A DNA stretch of 64,000 nucleotides from UBA1351 sp963677885 (GCA_963677885.1 OY782500.1:2480001-2544000); one strand, 5' to 3'. Counted from the stretch's first letter, positions 53,519-63,542 are shown. The notes: generated from the sequence alone by a model not told the origin. Translations and numbers: made by a program.

Positions 53519-53616
53519 CTGGTGGTTGGGCTTTGATTCACAAATGCGCAAAAAGAGCTCCCTATCAAGCAGTGTCCCCGCATTTGGGTATCACTCGCCA
53601 GACCACTAGGAGCTCT
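53519..53616. repeat. Interleaved inverted repeats (possible pseudoknot)
   Basis: 53519-53548 pairs imperfectly with 53579-53608 (best block CAAATGCG). AGAGCTCC at 53554, inside that loop, pairs with GGAGCTCT at 53609, outside it. It lies just downstream of the TPR gene stop. Confidence 0.5.
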
Positions 53617-53635
53617 AGACCTGCACCTGTCCGTT

Positions 53636-54741
53636 TTATAAAAGTCGTTCCATCAAAAACTCAATATTCTCATACTCATTATCCTTATCAAAAACTAATT
53701 TTAGCATCTCCTTCGCTTTTTCAAATTCAAGCTCATCCATGTAAGCCTGACCCAACAAATACTGAACTTCCATCAATTCTTCCTCTTGAAACTGATAGGT
53801 CTCAAGGAGGGGTTCAAGAAGGGGAATGGCGTCTTTGGACTGGCCGTTCATCAGGTAGCACTTTCCAAGTCCCAACTTTGCTTTTTTGCTCTTGTAGGTT
53901 TTTGCCAATTCCATAAAGAGTTTTCCGGCTCCCGGATAATCCTCTTCTTCCATTTTAATATCTGCAATGTTTTCCAGGATATAACGATTTCCCTTAAAAA
54001 TTTCGAGGGACTGGTCAAACATTTCCATAGCCGCTGCCTTTTTATCGCTCTTGTAAAAATCTACACCTTCATTGAAGACTCTTTTACAATGACCTTCTGC
54101 TGAAAAATAAGCACTGACTACAAAGACCAAACCAATAGCTATAACAGAAAATCCAATAATTAGATTAAGGAATAGGAGGCCTAGACCAACAATGCTAACC
54201 ACAAACCAAGGTGTCAGCTTGAGGCTTTGCTTGAGAAGAATTCTTTTTTCTGGATTTTTTGGTAGACTGGCTTGGATTTTATCACCTTTCTCGGGGGTTC
54301 CAAATCGGGTTTTTAGGTCATCAGATCTAACTTCCGCTCCAGCCTTTACTGACTGTTCAGGAATGTTTATCTGGGCAGCCTTAACTGACTCCTCATGAGC
54401 CTTTATCTTGTCATCCTTTTTATGAGTATCCTTCGTTTTATCTTGTTCCTTTTTCTTAGACTTGTCCTTTTCTTTGAGATCATCTTTATCATCGCCTTTA
54501 AAAACATCAACCACATCCTTGGTTGATACCCAGGTTTTTGTCTTTTAAGGTCAGTGCCAGGTACGCTCATTGTGGTCTTGAGGCCTTTTGTTCCCAGGCT
54601 GACTCTGGCACCGGTTACGCCACCACTGATGTTAATACCTGAAGAGCTCATATTCAATCGAAAACCATTACCCAAATTAATGCTTTTAGCCATTTTCTTT
54701 CTTCTTTTCGTCGATGTTTTTCGCTTTCTTCTTTTTGCCAT
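53636..54741 (-). pseudogene. DUF4236-TPR protein gene, split by a frameshift
   Basis: Two frames make one protein. The upstream frame (54403-54741) encodes a basic start and a DUF4236 domain (GNGFRLNMSSSGINISGG, SLGTKGLKTTMSVPGTDL). The downstream frame (to 53636) encodes an acidic/Lys-rich linker, two membrane helices and TPR-like repeats (AAMEMFDQSLEIFKGNRYIL). The shift is at an A5 run (54535-54539 on the complement); adding one A there joins them. GAAAGGGG supports the start at 54741. Function unknown. Deletion, sequencing error or -1 frameshifting are all possible. Confidence 0.75.
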
Positions 54742-54805
54742 TGGATTTCCCCTTTCAATCTATAATGTGGTATGACAGCAAATTCTCTTTACTGCTTCAG
54801 TACGA

Positions 54806-55680
54806 TTAATCCTCAACATGAATGACCAAGCCGGTGTGAAGATAGTGGAGCTGGTCACCCATCATGGTTTTCAAATGTTTATAGGCCTTATTTCCAGTAC
54901 AATGGCCTGTATAGAGCTTGATGTTTTTCTTGATAAAATACTCCCCAAGTCCGGTTACTACTTCACTGGACTCGTAGGTGCCACTGGTTCTGTGATGAAG
55001 GTGGAGTCCACTGATCACATGGGTAACCTTCTTATCCAGCCTTTTTCCGCCTCTTCCACAATATTCATAATACCGTTATGGGCACAACCTGCAAAAAGAA
55101 CACAGTAATGGTCACCAACCATAAGAAGGTTTTGCTCATGATCAAAAGGGTCCAACTTAAAGGACTCGCCTCTTTTAAGGATAAGCCGTTGATTTCCTGA
55201 TGGTTTTGGCGTTTTCTCCGGAACACCTGAAAAAAGAAAAACACCGTCATCTATTTCCATATCTTTATCAACGAGAACTACATTTGTATTTATTTTTATG
55301 TCAGGATTCAGACCCACATATTTAAGAGGGGTCTGGTCCAGATCAATATCGGACAGAGATTTGGGAACTTCAGAAAGTCCATAATAAGACCTGAAGGCCT
55401 TTTTTTGAATATAGACCTTGGCTTTTGTATTTACTTCTAGAAAGGTGGGAAGGCCACCGCCGTGATCATAGTGACCATGGGATAAGACACCGTAATCCAG
55501 ATCTGAAAGATTTATCCCCATGGATTCAGCATTCTTCAGAAAGGCATCTGATTGGCCAAAATCAAAAATCATTTTTTTCTTCTTGCCATGACTAATATAT
55601 TCCACTACCATTGATAAACCGTGTTCGTTGACTAACCGCTCATTAATTGAAGTATTTTCCAGTAATACGCTGATCTCCAT
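54806..55680 (-). pseudogene. MBL-fold metallo-hydrolase gene, frameshifted near its 3' end
   Basis: The first frame (start ATG 55680, AGGAGAAGG upstream) carries the metallo-beta-lactamase motif LSHGHYDHGGG and FAGCAHNGIMNIVEEAEK, then goes off frame and stops at 55015. The rest of the family pattern continues in another frame (to 54806): VISGLHLHHRT and LYTGHCTGNKAYKHLK. The shift is at an A5 run (55042-55046); one more A restores the frame. Related proteins are annotated as MBL-fold hydrolases of unclear substrate. Confidence 0.8.
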
Positions 55681-55728
55681 GAGTCCTTCTCCTCTGCTAT
55701 TTGATCCTAACATCATTATTATACTAAA

Positions 55729-55760
55729 AGAGCATATGCTAGGCAAATAACATATGCTCT
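55729..55760 (-). terminator. Terminator of the isoprenoid-synthase-like gene
   Basis: AGAGCATATG pairs with CATATGCTCT over a 12-nt loop and, on the minus strand, is followed by TTTTAG. Confidence 0.75.
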
Positions 55761-55819
55761 TGATTCTCAGGAATTTATCTGATATTTTTAGCTTTATAGG
55801 CAGTATTCACTTACCATGC

Positions 55820-57019
55820 CTAATAATAATTCTGAATGACCTGCTTGACCTTTTTATTCAGCCTCTTATAAGCTGATTCACTAAATCTGCTATCCTCCAT
55901 GAAATCCTTAAAATGCTTCTTGGAAAAATACTTTTTGTTTTCAATGACACCGTGAAAGAGGAGCTGCTCCAGGCTAATCAAAATAATTCCATATAGGCCG
56001 GCTTGCTTTTCACTATCCTTTTTGAAAATCTGATTCAGAAATGTATTTATGAAGCTCTCATATTGAAGGTGAAATCCATCCAGCTTTCCAAACCTGGCCC
56101 CTGTGTTTACCATGGTGTTATGGTTATGACCTAAATCCTCATCCATGTCCTGAAGATCATCTGCAATCTGCAAAATAACTCCATATCCATAGGCAAAGAG
56201 TCCTTGGTCTTTAGTCAGTTTCCCATTAACCAGGTAGGCATCTGCCAAGACGGATGTCCCACCCTTGTAGAAAGTATAACCCATTAAGTCGATGTGATAG
56301 AGATTAATCATACGCTGTTGGTCCAGGCTTTTATTCTGGCCATCTAGTATGGCCAAGAGACTGGTGAAAACTTCAGGGTAATCTTGTCTGGGGTACTGTC
56401 CCTCAATCAGGTCAATCATATGAAAAATCCTATTTTCATCTGGATTCATACCCATGTTCTGGCCGGTCTTGATTTTTTCATAAAATCGTTTATTAAAGGT
56501 TATCTTATCATGATAGGAAATCCTCGGATCATCTAAGTAATTATCCGTTAAAGGGTATAACATGGAATAGGCAAAGACACTGTCTGTCAGGACAACAGGT
56601 TTGCCAAAGTAGATTTGAAAGGATATCATGACCCAAACATTTCGAAGAGCCTGAAAGACATCATCAAAAGTAAATCTTTCATCCAAATCTTTGGCCCTTT
56701 CCATAAAAGCCAGGGTCATTTCATAATACCCCTCTTGATCTAGAATCTCGCAGCATTTTCGTTCAACACCCAAGGTCGTAGTCATAAAATTCATTATACG
56801 GTCTTTAATGATGATTTTCTTTTCTTCTGTCATTGGCTCCCGCTTATCCATATGACTAAAGAGATAAATCAGTTCTTTTTTCAGACCAATCAAAGCTTTG
56901 TCATTGTCTTTAACCACATGCTTCTCTTGATAGGCCCGTATGAGAGATGGTTCTTTTAGCGGTCTTGATTCCCACCATATTTTTTTATACTCTTGTAAAA
57001 GTGATTCAAATAAATACAT
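55820..57019 (-). CDS. Class 1 isoprenoid-synthase-like protein
   Basis: The 399-residue helical protein looks like a distant member of the prenyl/terpene synthase fold. Two acidic motifs are placed like the metal sites: YPLTDNYLDDPRIS and QIADDLQDMDEDLGHNHNTM. It lacks the standard DDxxD-RRG of prenyl diphosphate synthases, so it is not the housekeeping enzyme and its product is unknown. ATG 57019 has AAGGAG seven bases upstream. No biosynthetic partner lies beside it; the neighbours are CdaR (divergent) and the broken MBL gene. Confidence 0.7.
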   Translation of the reverse strand: MYLFESLLQEYKKIWWESRPLKEPSLIRAYQEKHVVKDNDKALIGLKKELIYLFSHMDKREPMTEEKKIIIKDRIMNFMTTTLGVERKCCEILDQEGYYEMTLAFMERAKDLDERFTFDDVFQALRNVWVMISFQIYFGKPVVLTDSVFAYSMLYPLTDNYLDDPRISYHDKITFNKRFYEKIKTGQNMGMNPDENRIFHMIDLIEGQYPRQDYPEVFTSLLAILDGQNKSLDQQRMINLYHIDLMGYTFYKGGTSVLADAYLVNGKLTKDQGLFAYGYGVILQIADDLQDMDEDLGHNHNTMVNTGARFGKLDGFHLQYESFINTFLNQIFKKDSEKQAGLYGIILISLEQLLFHGVIENKKYFSKKHFKDFMEDSRFSESAYKRLNKKVKQVIQNYY

Positions 57020-57140
57020 CCTACTCTCCTTAAACAATGGCCTCTATGAGAAAGAGGCTTCCTCATTATCTATCATACATGATTTCATCCTTCATATCCT
57101 TAGAAACCCATTAACTTTCATATTTCCGGGGAAATACATA

Positions 57141-57169
57141 TGGAAAAATCCAATTCTTGATACTATAAT
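57141..57169 (+). promoter_or_regulatory. Probable promoter of cdaR
   Basis: TGGAAA (weak -35) and TATAAT, spaced by 17 bp, about 30 bp before the start. Confidence 0.4.
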
Positions 57170-57198
57170 AAAAGAAGTGCAGACTGAAAGGAGATCCA

Positions 57199-58341
57199 AT
57201 GATTCTACAACAGGAGCTTTTACAACAGATGGCCGACCGGATCATCGACGATATCGGCTATAACATCAACATCATTGATAAAAACGGAATCATTGTAGCC
57301 AGTGGTTCACGGGAACGGATTGGTGACTTCCACGCCATTGGTCACGAAGCAGCCACCAAGGAAGAACGGATTGATATTAACTCGGAAACCGTCCACCTTT
57401 ATCAAGGGGTCAAGGAAGGGATTAATCAACCTTTCTATTACAGAAACCAGTTGGCCGGTGTTATTGGTATTACCGGTAACTCTGAAGAAATCAACGACTT
57501 TGTCAAAGTAGTTAAAACCATGATTGAGGTTATGGTAGAGCAGGAACGACTCAAAGAGCGGATGTTCCTTCGTCAGAACAGCAAGACCCAGTTTGTCAAT
57601 CTCCTCCTCAACCACCGCAGTGATGACGATATCGCCACTTTGGAACAATGGTCCAGGCAACTGGATTATAACTTCAATATACCAAGAATTGTCATCATCC
57701 TTCAGATGAACGACCAGGAACCTGATGCTGACATCCAGGAAGCTCTTAAGATTATCAAAAAAGTATCCGGACACGGTAAAGAAGATTTCTCTTCTATTCT
57801 TTCAGTAAGCAGACTGGTTATTTTTAAATATATTCAACCGGAAAAACAATTTCATCAATTAAAGACCTATGTTCATGACATTTATGAAAGTCTTAAAAAA
57901 TCAGGTATGTCCCAAATCAAGATTGGAACCGGCAGCCTTTACAGTCAGATTCAGGATATGCACAAGGGTTTTGATGAGGCTATTTTCTGCCTGGATCACT
58001 TGGAAACAAGCGGCCATTCCATAGGATTTATTGATGACTACCTTTTCCAGTACTTCCTTAAACAGTTGCCGGAATCCTTCTTCAGTCATTTTATCGAAAA
58101 TTATTATTCCAAGATTTCCTCTTCTGTGGAACTGATGGAAACCCTGGTAGCCTTAACCAAAAACCAGCTTAACCTGGTGGAAACCTCCAAAAGTATGTAC
58201 GTCCACCGAAACACTGTTGTCTTCCGTCTTAATAAGATAAAAGAACTTACCGGCCTGGACCCACATAACGGATATCGGGACAGAAACCTTTTTGAGTTGA
58301 TGGCCTATTATTATGAGGTCTTTGAAAGAAATAGAGCATAA
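57199..58341 (+). CDS. cdaR: CdaR-family sugar diacid regulator
   Basis: A 380-residue activator with an N-terminal sugar-diacid recognition domain (~5-135; INIIDKNGIIVASGSRERIG), a middle GGDEF-like region and a C-terminal PucR helix-turn-helix (VETSKSMYVHRNTVVFRLNK). CdaR proteins respond to glucarate, galactarate or glycerate and switch on the matching operon. The genes directly downstream, glycerate kinase and GntP permease, fit. AAAGGAG gives a firm start. A terminator and a 21-bp dyad follow. Confidence 0.95.
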   Translation: MILQQELLQQMADRIIDDIGYNINIIDKNGIIVASGSRERIGDFHAIGHEAATKEERIDINSETVHLYQGVKEGINQPFYYRNQLAGVIGITGNSEEINDFVKVVKTMIEVMVEQERLKERMFLRQNSKTQFVNLLLNHRSDDDIATLEQWSRQLDYNFNIPRIVIILQMNDQEPDADIQEALKIIKKVSGHGKEDFSSILSVSRLVIFKYIQPEKQFHQLKTYVHDIYESLKKSGMSQIKIGTGSLYSQIQDMHKGFDEAIFCLDHLETSGHSIGFIDDYLFQYFLKQLPESFFSHFIENYYSKISSSVELMETLVALTKNQLNLVETSKSMYVHRNTVVFRLNKIKELTGLDPHNGYRDRNLFELMAYYYEVFERNRA

Positions 58342-58345
58342 TTAC

Positions 58346-58375
58346 AAGGGAATCCCTGGAGGGATCTCCCTTTTT
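58346..58375 (+). terminator. Terminator of cdaR
   Basis: AAGGGAATCCC pairs with GGGATCTCCCTT with one bulge and is followed by TTTTTATTTT. Confidence 0.75.
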
Positions 58376-58383
58376 ATTTTATC

Positions 58384-58404
58384 AATTGTACGATTCGTAC
58401 AATT
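58384..58404. promoter_or_regulatory. 21-bp palindrome, likely CdaR operator
   Basis: AATTGTACGA and TCGTACAATT flank a single T: a perfect dyad 30 bp upstream of the -35 box of glxK, at an activator position. Confidence 0.65.
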
Positions 58405-58433
58405 ACAGGAGGCCTTTTTATGGGTCCAATCCA

Positions 58434-58461
58434 TTGTATCATGGCATATTTTCTATATAAT
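58434..58461 (+). promoter_or_regulatory. Promoter of the glycerate operon
   Basis: TTGTAT and TATAAT with a 16-bp spacer; about 50 bp before the glycerate kinase start. Confidence 0.6.
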
Positions 58462-58513
58462 ACATAGTACAACGACTGTTCATTAGTATTATTCACCAAA
58501 GAAATGAGGTCCT

Positions 58514-59650
58514 ATGAAAAAGATTTTAATTGCACCGGATTCTTTCAAAGGAAGTCTTTCGGCAAAAGATGTTTGTGAAATTGCAAAGAAAGCCATACTG
58601 GGAATTGACCCATCAGCTCTTGTGGACGAATTTCCCATGGCCGATGGCGGTGAAGGAACAGTTGAAGCAATCGTTTATAACAGAGACGGTTACATGAGAA
58701 CCTGTCAGGTGGAAGGTCCCCTTGGCCAACCAGTGGAAGCAAGCTACGGTATAGTTGACCATGGTAAGACAGCCGTCATGGAAATGGCTGAGGCTTCAGG
58801 TATCACCCTGATTGAACCACATCAGCTAAACCCAATGGAAACTTCAACCTATGGTGTCGGTCAGCTCATTAGGGATGCGCTAGACCAGGGATGCAACAAA
58901 CTCCTCCTTGGTATCGGCGGCAGTGCCACCAATGATGGAGGTATGGGTATGTTGTCCGCTCTTGGCTTTCAGTTTCTGGATGCTAATGGTCAGATACTGA
59001 CCGGAAAAGGCAGTAATTTGGCCTATATCGCATCTGTTGACCTGTCTAAGGTAGCAGAGGAAGTGAAGTCACTGGAAATTGAAGTTGCCTGCGATGTAGA
59101 CAATCCTCTCATTGGTCCTAAAGGTGCCACTTACATCTATGGTCCCCAAAAGGGAGCTGATGACAAGATGCTTAAGGTTCTCGAAGAAGGTATGATAAAC
59201 TACGCCACTGTCATTGAGAAAACCATAGGCATTAACATTGCCAATTACAAAGGTGCTGGAGCAGCGGGAGGCCTTGGTGCCGGACTGGTTGCCTTCCTTG
59301 GTGCCACCTTGGAATCAGGTTTTCAAATGGTCAGTCAAGCTGTCGGCCTTCAGGAAAAAGTTGCCACCGGCAACTACGATCTGATCATAACAGGAGAAGG
59401 TCAGATCAATCACCAGACACTGCACGGAAAACTCCCCCATGGGGTTGCCACCATTGGCAAAGGGTATGGAGTTCCCGTCATTGGCATCGTCGGTTCCATT
59501 GGAACAGGCTATGAACCGATTCTTGAACAAGGTATGACCAGTGTGTTCAGCATCCTTAACAGTCCTATGAGTCTAGAGGAGGCCATGGAAAATGCCGGCC
59601 CACTTCTGGAAGACACAGTCAAAAGGGTCTATCACCTGTTCATCAACTAA
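58514..59650 (+). CDS. glxK: Glycerate 2-kinase
   Basis: The 378-residue enzyme phosphorylates D-glycerate and is a GlxK/GarK family member. Family motifs are IAPDSFKGSLSAKDVC, FPMADGGEGTVEAIV, LLGIGGSATNDGGMGML and GAGAAGGLGAGLVAFLG. It feeds lower glycolysis from glycerate formed by sugar-acid breakdown or taken up by the GntP permease encoded 33 bp downstream. Expression is probably CdaR-controlled. Confidence 0.95.
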   Translation: MKKILIAPDSFKGSLSAKDVCEIAKKAILGIDPSALVDEFPMADGGEGTVEAIVYNRDGYMRTCQVEGPLGQPVEASYGIVDHGKTAVMEMAEASGITLIEPHQLNPMETSTYGVGQLIRDALDQGCNKLLLGIGGSATNDGGMGMLSALGFQFLDANGQILTGKGSNLAYIASVDLSKVAEEVKSLEIEVACDVDNPLIGPKGATYIYGPQKGADDKMLKVLEEGMINYATVIEKTIGINIANYKGAGAAGGLGAGLVAFLGATLESGFQMVSQAVGLQEKVATGNYDLIITGEGQINHQTLHGKLPHGVATIGKGYGVPVIGIVGSIGTGYEPILEQGMTSVFSILNSPMSLEEAMENAGPLLEDTVKRVYHLFIN

Positions 59651-59683
59651 CTCACTCACACTTCAATTATAGGGGGTACTATT

Positions 59684-61042
59684 ATGGTACAAGGTCCAAT
59701 GTTACTGGTTATCTTGGTTTTATCTATCGTTTTTATTGTATTGGCTACAGCTAAATTCAAGGTACATCCATTTATCGCATTAATCATTGCCGCCTACGGC
59801 GTAGCTTTTGCCTCAGGCATGGACGTTCTTGAAATCGGATCCACCATCAGAAGCGGATTCGGTGGCATCCTTACCTACATCGGTATTGTTATTATCCTGG
59901 GAACCATCATCGGAAAAATACTGGAAAAATCAGGCGCAGCTATCGTTATGGCAGACACAGTTCTTAAAGTCGTAGGCGAAAAAAGACCAGGTCTTGCTAT
60001 GAGTATCATCGGCTATATCGTTTCCATTCCAGTTTTCTGTGACTCCGGTTTCGTTATCTTAAACTCACTGAAAAAATCATTAGTCAAAAAATCCAAAGCA
60101 TCCGGCGTTATGATGAGTGTTGCACTTGCAACTGGTCTATACGCTACCCATACCTTAGTTCCTCCTACTCCAGGTCCTATTGCTGCTGCTGGAAACCTTG
60201 GTCTTGAAGATCAATTAGGTCTTGTTATTCTTGTCGGTCTTGGTATTTCCATTATTACCATGCTTGCCGGATATTTTTACGCTAAGTTTGCAGGTAAACG
60301 TTATAAATCTGCAGAAGACACAGAAGCCCTTAAAATGGATTATGATGAAATCAGAAAGTCCTATGGCGACCTGCCATCAGCCTTTAAAGCTTTTGCTCCA
60401 ATCTTAATTCCGATTATATTAATTACCCTTGGATCATTGGCTAATTTCCCAACTCACCCATTTGGTGACGGCGGTGTCTATACATTCTTCGCTTTCTTAG
60501 GAAAACCAATTAACGCCTTGATGATCGGCTTCTTCTTCTCCTTGTCTCTTCTTCCATCCTTTAACAAAGATACACTTACCGGATGGATCGGCGACGGACT
60601 TAAAGATGCAGCAACCATCATCATGATCACCGGTGCCGGCGGCGCTTTCGGAACTATCCTTAAAGCAACTCCAATCGGCGATTACTTAGGATCATCCCTT
60701 TCAACCCTATCCATCGGTATCCTGGTTCCATTTATCATAGCTGCAGCCCTTAAGACTGCTCAAGGTTCATCAACAGTTGCCCTGGTAACTACTTCAGCCC
60801 TTATTGCTCCACTGCTTCCAGCTCTTGGACTTGCCACAGTATTTGGAAAAGTTCTTACGGTAATGGCCATCGGCGCAGGTGCAATGACTGTCTCCCACGC
60901 CAACGACAGCTTCTTCTGGGTTGTTACTGAATTTTCCGGCATGGATGTCCAGACCGGTTATAAGGCACAGACTGCTGCTACCCTGGTTCAAGGTCTTGTA
61001 ACGATTGTGGTTGTTGCTGTTCTTGCTGTGATATTTGTATAA
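59684..61042 (+). CDS. GntP-family gluconate/glycerate permease
   Basis: A 452-residue proton-linked transporter with about 12-14 helices. GntP pattern is seen in VPPTPGPIAAAGNLG, FCDSGFVILNSLKKS and SHANDSFFWVVTEFSGM. GGGGG precedes the start. Pairing with glycerate kinase suggests D-glycerate, though gluconate cannot be excluded. Confidence 0.93.
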   Translation: MVQGPMLLVILVLSIVFIVLATAKFKVHPFIALIIAAYGVAFASGMDVLEIGSTIRSGFGGILTYIGIVIILGTIIGKILEKSGAAIVMADTVLKVVGEKRPGLAMSIIGYIVSIPVFCDSGFVILNSLKKSLVKKSKASGVMMSVALATGLYATHTLVPPTPGPIAAAGNLGLEDQLGLVILVGLGISIITMLAGYFYAKFAGKRYKSAEDTEALKMDYDEIRKSYGDLPSAFKAFAPILIPIILITLGSLANFPTHPFGDGGVYTFFAFLGKPINALMIGFFFSLSLLPSFNKDTLTGWIGDGLKDAATIIMITGAGGAFGTILKATPIGDYLGSSLSTLSIGILVPFIIAAALKTAQGSSTVALVTTSALIAPLLPALGLATVFGKVLTVMAIGAGAMTVSHANDSFFWVVTEFSGMDVQTGYKAQTAATLVQGLVTIVVVAVLAVIFV

Positions 61043-61078
61043 TATCAATTCCATCAATTGTATACTTTAAGATTATCA

Positions 61079-61108
61079 AAGGCTGCTCACTCTTGAGCAG
61101 CCTTTTCT
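61079..61108 (+). terminator. Terminator of the glycerate operon
   Basis: An 11-bp perfect stem (AAGGCTGCTCA with TGAGCAGCCTT) with a 4-nt loop and trailing Ts. Confidence 0.92.
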
Positions 61109-61261
61109 ATTTGTCCCTTCCTTACCCATATTTGTGGAACCCTCTAAGAGTCCCAAAACACTGACTATCCTAAAATTTTGATTATTGAATAAATTTGATA
61201 ATATACAGGTGGGATAATATTTGGTACATTATTAGTATCAATCTGAGGAGAAGGACAGTCT

Positions 61262-63487
61262 ATGAAACTACGAACACTCATTGATCTTAAAAAAAGAACC
61301 ATTGTTGAAGTTTTGGTTTTAATTATATTAATATTCTTGATTCCAACCATCCTAATATTCTCGTATTTTTTCAAAGTCAGTTTAGAATCCAATACCAGGA
61401 TTGTCAATTCCAATATGGAAAATCATCTTGAATGGGCTGCCGGGGACCTAAAAGATCAGTTAACGATCTTTAGTCATTATGCCGTCCAATTGTCCGACAA
61501 CAAAACCCTGACCCGACTTTTTCTCCAGGAAGAATCAGGCTATTATGATCTTCTTATTTGTGAAGAACTCCAAAAAATGTTCTATTCCAATACCCTGACA
61601 GACCAGATTTATCTTTATAGCCAAAACAGGGGCAAGTTGTATTCAGGTAGCGTTATGTACTCAGAGGGCAATTTTAACACCTATAAGAATCAGGTATATT
61701 TTGAAGACTGGTCTTATGATGATATGATAAACCATCTCAACAACTTGAACCAATTTGACGTCCACCTTCATGACAGCTTCACTGTATTTAGCGAAACTGA
61801 TAAACGAGATGTTGTTGTCCTTATGTATCCGGTCAACAAAATCAGTGATCAAATGGTCCTCTTTATTGTCGTTGATCTTAACCGCCTAAATAATCTACTT
61901 CAGATTAACGATGAGGAGGATGGTCAGGTTTTTGGTCTTTATTATAAGGATCAAGTCGTTACCGGCAAGGGATCAAGCACCCTCCTTAACGCCTTAAATG
62001 CTGGTGAGGTGTCTTCTGAAACCAATCTTACCCACTTGGATAATATCAACTATCTAGTAGAAAAGGATACCGTCGGTACAACGGATTTCAAGATTATACT
62101 GGCCATTCCCCAGGAACTTGCAAACATTGAAATCAATCAAATACAGAAGGATACATACTGGCTGCTCTTTATATCGACCTGCCTGATCGCTGTCGCTCTT
62201 TTTCTTATGTTCTACACCATCTATGTCCCTGTACGTAAGCTGGCCAGTCGGGCCGGCAAATCCTCAAAGGCAAAGAGCAAGAATGAATTCACCATCATCA
62301 TGGATCGTTTAAATGAACTGTCTGAAGTTCTTAACGGTCAGCCGGATACTTCCCTGCAATACTCCTCACTGGATGAAAACATTATCTGTATACTTAATGG
62401 AGACATTCAGGATGTCAATGAGTTGGATGATAATCCTTCAACCAAAGGACTTTTCACAAGCTCCTATAACATTCTCCTAACCTCCAAGTTTATAGAAACC
62501 ATCGATAAGGACACCCTTAGCAGGATAGACACTTTTATCGACAAAGAAAACCGTCTGGTTTCAGGTGGAGGAGTCTATAAATATATATCCTTTGTTGACG
62601 GTAAGATTATTACCATATTAACGGTAGACGAATCTGATATCATTGATGCTATCATTAAGGAGATTACAAAAAGCTACCAGTTCATCTTTCAGAAAAAACT
62701 GGTTACCGGCGTCTCCTGTATCAAGGCCAACATCGAGGACTTCCATTCAGCTTATGTTGAATCACTCCTTGCTCTTGACTGTGCTATCATCAAAGAACTG
62801 GAGTACCTCTCCTATGAACACCTTAATGATTTTGATTCTTTGGAAATTCCTGCCAACTATATGTCTGCCTTTGAATATGCTCTCCTTTACGAGAATCCTG
62901 ATGAACTGGAAAAATCGACCATAGCTATTATCGATTTTCTGAAAGAACCCAAGCTGTCCACCCATAGTATAAAATATATCTATCTTTATGTTTTTGAGAA
63001 ATTAACCAAACTCAGTCTTAAAAAGGGACTTCATGATGAAATCGAGGATTTTCAGAATATCGCCTTCATCAAGGCTGTCAATATTTCCAACATGACTGAA
63101 ATACTTGTGGCTGTCCTCCAGGTTCTACTTGAAAAAATCCGAAGTGAGATCAGTATAGACCAGCTTCCTGACAAGATCAGCCTCCTTCAGTTCATTGATG
63201 CCAATTATAATGAGCCCTGGTTTTCCATTGCCAGAGCTGCTGACCACTATGGTATGCCTGTATCCACCTACAGCAATTATTTTAAACAGATGATCCATAT
63301 TGGTTTCAAGGAATATGTGGATATGAAAAAAATGGAGAATGCCAAACTTCTTCTCATCGAGACCGACTACTCTCTAGAGAAAATTTCCCTGGAAATGAAC
63401 TACTCCAATGCCTCTAATTTTTCCAGAGCCTTTAAAGCTATTGTTGGTATAACCCCCGGTAAATACCGTAACCAACATAAGAACTAG
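61262..63487 (+). CDS. Membrane-bound AraC-family regulator
   Basis: The 741-residue protein has membrane helices at about 18-40 and 298-320 with a large extracytoplasmic sensor between, a cytoplasmic middle region, and a C-terminal AraC/XylS pair of helix-turn-helix motifs (FSIARAADHYGMPVSTYSNY, SLEKISLEMNYSNASNFSRA, AIVGITPGKYRNQ). Such one-component regulators sense an extracellular ligand and usually control a nearby sugar transporter. No transporter follows inside the window; the target may be the next genes or be distant. GAGGAGAAGG lies upstream of the ATG. Confidence 0.93.
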   Translation: MKLRTLIDLKKRTIVEVLVLIILIFLIPTILIFSYFFKVSLESNTRIVNSNMENHLEWAAGDLKDQLTIFSHYAVQLSDNKTLTRLFLQEESGYYDLLICEELQKMFYSNTLTDQIYLYSQNRGKLYSGSVMYSEGNFNTYKNQVYFEDWSYDDMINHLNNLNQFDVHLHDSFTVFSETDKRDVVVLMYPVNKISDQMVLFIVVDLNRLNNLLQINDEEDGQVFGLYYKDQVVTGKGSSTLLNALNAGEVSSETNLTHLDNINYLVEKDTVGTTDFKIILAIPQELANIEINQIQKDTYWLLFISTCLIAVALFLMFYTIYVPVRKLASRAGKSSKAKSKNEFTIIMDRLNELSEVLNGQPDTSLQYSSLDENIICILNGDIQDVNELDDNPSTKGLFTSSYNILLTSKFIETIDKDTLSRIDTFIDKENRLVSGGGVYKYISFVDGKIITILTVDESDIIDAIIKEITKSYQFIFQKKLVTGVSCIKANIEDFHSAYVESLLALDCAIIKELEYLSYEHLNDFDSLEIPANYMSAFEYALLYENPDELEKSTIAIIDFLKEPKLSTHSIKYIYLYVFEKLTKLSLKKGLHDEIEDFQNIAFIKAVNISNMTEILVAVLQVLLEKIRSEISIDQLPDKISLLQFIDANYNEPWFSIARAADHYGMPVSTYSNYFKQMIHIGFKEYVDMKKMENAKLLLIETDYSLEKISLEMNYSNASNFSRAFKAIVGITPGKYRNQHKN

Positions 63488-63514
63488 ACAAACTCATATC
63501 CAACTCAACAACAT

Positions 63515-63542
63515 AAAAAGAGCCGACTACGGCTCTTTTTTA
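63515..63542 (+). terminator. Terminator of the AraC-type regulator
   Basis: AAAAAGAGCCG pairs with CGGCTCTTTTT over a 4-nt loop, followed by more Ts. Confidence 0.92.

Noticed and set aside
54535..54539. Programmed -1 frameshift in DUF4236-TPR as the main explanation
   Set aside because: No canonical X-XXY-YYZ slippery heptamer in the right phase, so it is kept only as one option.
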